A DNA stretch of 5,832 nt from Clostridia bacterium (GTDB lineage Bacteria > Bacillota > Clostridia > Oscillospirales > SIG627). Below, in pieces: positions 5,194 to 5,832 of the stretch (positions within the stretch are counted from its first letter, which is position 1; each line of letters opens with the position of its first letter). The notes below the pieces were generated by a model. The model ran no database searches. It had not been told where the DNA came from and saw only the letters and a program-made list of their open reading frames with translations. The DNA lies in assembly GCA_017453605.1 (NCBI GenBank), contig JAFTEP010000153.1, positions 1 to 5,832 on the forward strand, read 5' to 3'. A program made the translations under genes and the position numbers.

Positions 5194-5763
5194 TCACTCG
5201 ACGACGGATCTTATTTTCCGCCTTATCCGGCAGATCGCGTTGTCGACGCTCTTTCTTGTCGTGCCGAGTTTTGCCGCTATCCGGTCGTGGGAAGAGCCCG
5301 CCAGAAAGAGCCTCAGCACGGAGTTCTCATAAGGGGATAGGCAGGCGTCGATGCGCCCGAGAAGCGCCTCGTAGCTTTCCCTCGCGCCGAAGATCGCCTG
5401 CGGATCGCCGTTCGGATCGGGCAGATCGGGACAGCTGTCGGCGTCGAGACTCGAAACTTCCTTGGCGTCCCTGTTCATCGCCCTCAGCGCGGAGATCATG
5501 CTCCGCTTCACGCAGAGCCACGCGTAGGTCCCGAATCCGCTCAGCTCGGGGTCGTAGGTCATCACGGCCTTATACAGACCGATCAGCCCCTCCTGCGCGA
5601 GATCGTCCCTTTCCGTTTCCGGGACGTCAAAACCCGCGGCGAGACGTTTTATCATCGGCTGGTATCTGTCGGCGACACTGCAGAACGCGTCCTGATTTCC
5701 CCGTGCCGCTTTGTAGATCAGCTCGAGGAACGAGGGGTCGAAATCGTGTTTTCTTTTTTCCAT
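5194..5763 (-). CDS. Sigma-70 family RNA polymerase sigma factor, SigH-like
   Basis: The 189-residue protein directs RNA polymerase to a set of promoters. Region 2 covers about 27-95: core-binding DDLAQEGLIGLYKAV at 53-67 and the -10 recognition helix around FGTYAWLCVKRSMI at 77-90. An acidic, proline-containing linker lies at 105-130. Region 4 covers about 138-186, with a helix-turn-helix in SSHDRIAAKL and KSVDNAICRIRRKI, very close in pattern to Bacillus SigH (KSIDNALQRVKRKL from memory). There is no region 1.1 or 3. The start at 5763 was chosen because GGAG lies seven bases upstream. The frame stays open to a TTG at 5820, but that TTG is the -35 box, and the ATG at 5787 lies at the predicted transcription start. 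No anti-sigma gene is visible. The group is well supported; orthology to sigH is not, since the usual rpmG-secE-nusG neighbours are absent. Confidence 0.88.
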   Translation of the reverse strand: MEKRKHDFDPSFLELIYKAARGNQDAFCSVADRYQPMIKRLAAGFDVPETERDDLAQEGLIGLYKAVMTYDPELSGFGTYAWLCVKRSMISALRAMNRDAKEVSSLDADSCPDLPDPNGDPQAIFGARESYEALLGRIDACLSPYENSVLRLFLAGSSHDRIAAKLGTTRKSVDNAICRIRRKIRSVVE

Positions 5764-5791
5764 CTTCTGTCTCCGACGATAACTCATAGTG

Positions 5792-5820
5792 ATTATATCA
5801 ATCAAATTCACAAATGTCAA
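5792..5820 (-). promoter_or_regulatory. Consensus sigma-A promoter of the sigma-factor gene
   Basis: On the minus strand TTGACA (5820-5815) and TATAAT (5797-5792) are separated by exactly 17 bases, a full match to the consensus. Transcription should start near 5785, leaving a leader of about 22 bases with GGAG (5774-5771). The upstream context CTATTGACA is shared with the promoter at the left end of the window. Confidence 0.9.
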
Positions 5821-5832
5821 TAGATTTTTTGA

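Noticed and set aside
5073..5789. Plus-strand arginine/serine-rich open frame (238 codons)
   Set aside because: It is the low-complexity reverse reading of the sigma-factor gene and the structured spacer; the sigma factor has clear conserved regions, a ribosome binding site and a promoter.
5786..5809. GTGA...TCAC inverted repeat around the sigma-factor -10 box
   Set aside because: The four-base arms are about 15 bases apart, too far for a CRP-type site, and this is expected by chance in AT-rich DNA.

Overview
The window looks like chromosomal DNA from a Gram-positive Clostridia-type bacterium, possibly an uncultured gut Oscillospiraceae-like lineage. This rests on GC-rich coding sequence separated by short AT-rich spacers, strong sigma-A type promoters with exact 17-bp spacers, GGAGG-type ribosome binding sites, a SigH-like sigma factor and a Clostridia-style lipoprotein signal. 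The lineage is an inference; the sequence contains no rRNA or other marker to fix it. I see no mobile element, tRNA, CRISPR array or phage gene.

Left part (1-1980). Positions 1-72 hold a near-perfect minus-strand promoter and a Shine-Dalgarno at the very edge, so a gene begins just outside the window on the left. Next comes a minus-strand two-gene operon: a cytoplasmic protein related to the N-terminal domain of neutral ceramidases (597-1877), then a short MntR/DtxR-type metal-dependent repressor (179-547). It has its own promoter at 1909-1937 and a rho-independent terminator at 110-143.

Middle (1979-4751). A plus-strand PHP-domain metallohydrolase gene (2041-2739) diverges from the ceramidase-like operon. 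It starts at TTG behind a TTGACA-17-TATACT promoter and ends at an 11-bp-stem terminator. It converges on a minus-strand gene for a 630-residue lipoprotein (2793-4685). That protein has a duplicated beta-rich N-terminal module and a C-terminal SGNH/GDSL hydrolase domain.

Right part (4715-5832). A SigH-like sigma factor (5194-5763) with a fully consensus promoter is followed on the same strand by a small eight-cysteine zinc-ribbon protein (4792-5073). The spacer between them is GC-rich and full of inverted repeats. A strong terminator follows the zinc-ribbon gene and lies only about 17 bases upstream of the lipoprotein gene's ribosome binding site, so how the lipoprotein gene is transcribed is unclear.

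No clear novel multi-gene system is visible. The points most worth following are the ceramidase-like protein, which lacks the family's nucleophilic serine, paired with a metal sensor of mixed MntR/DtxR ligand type; the palindromes sitting in the promoters around them; the lipoprotein's internal duplication; and the sigma factor/zinc-ribbon pair.
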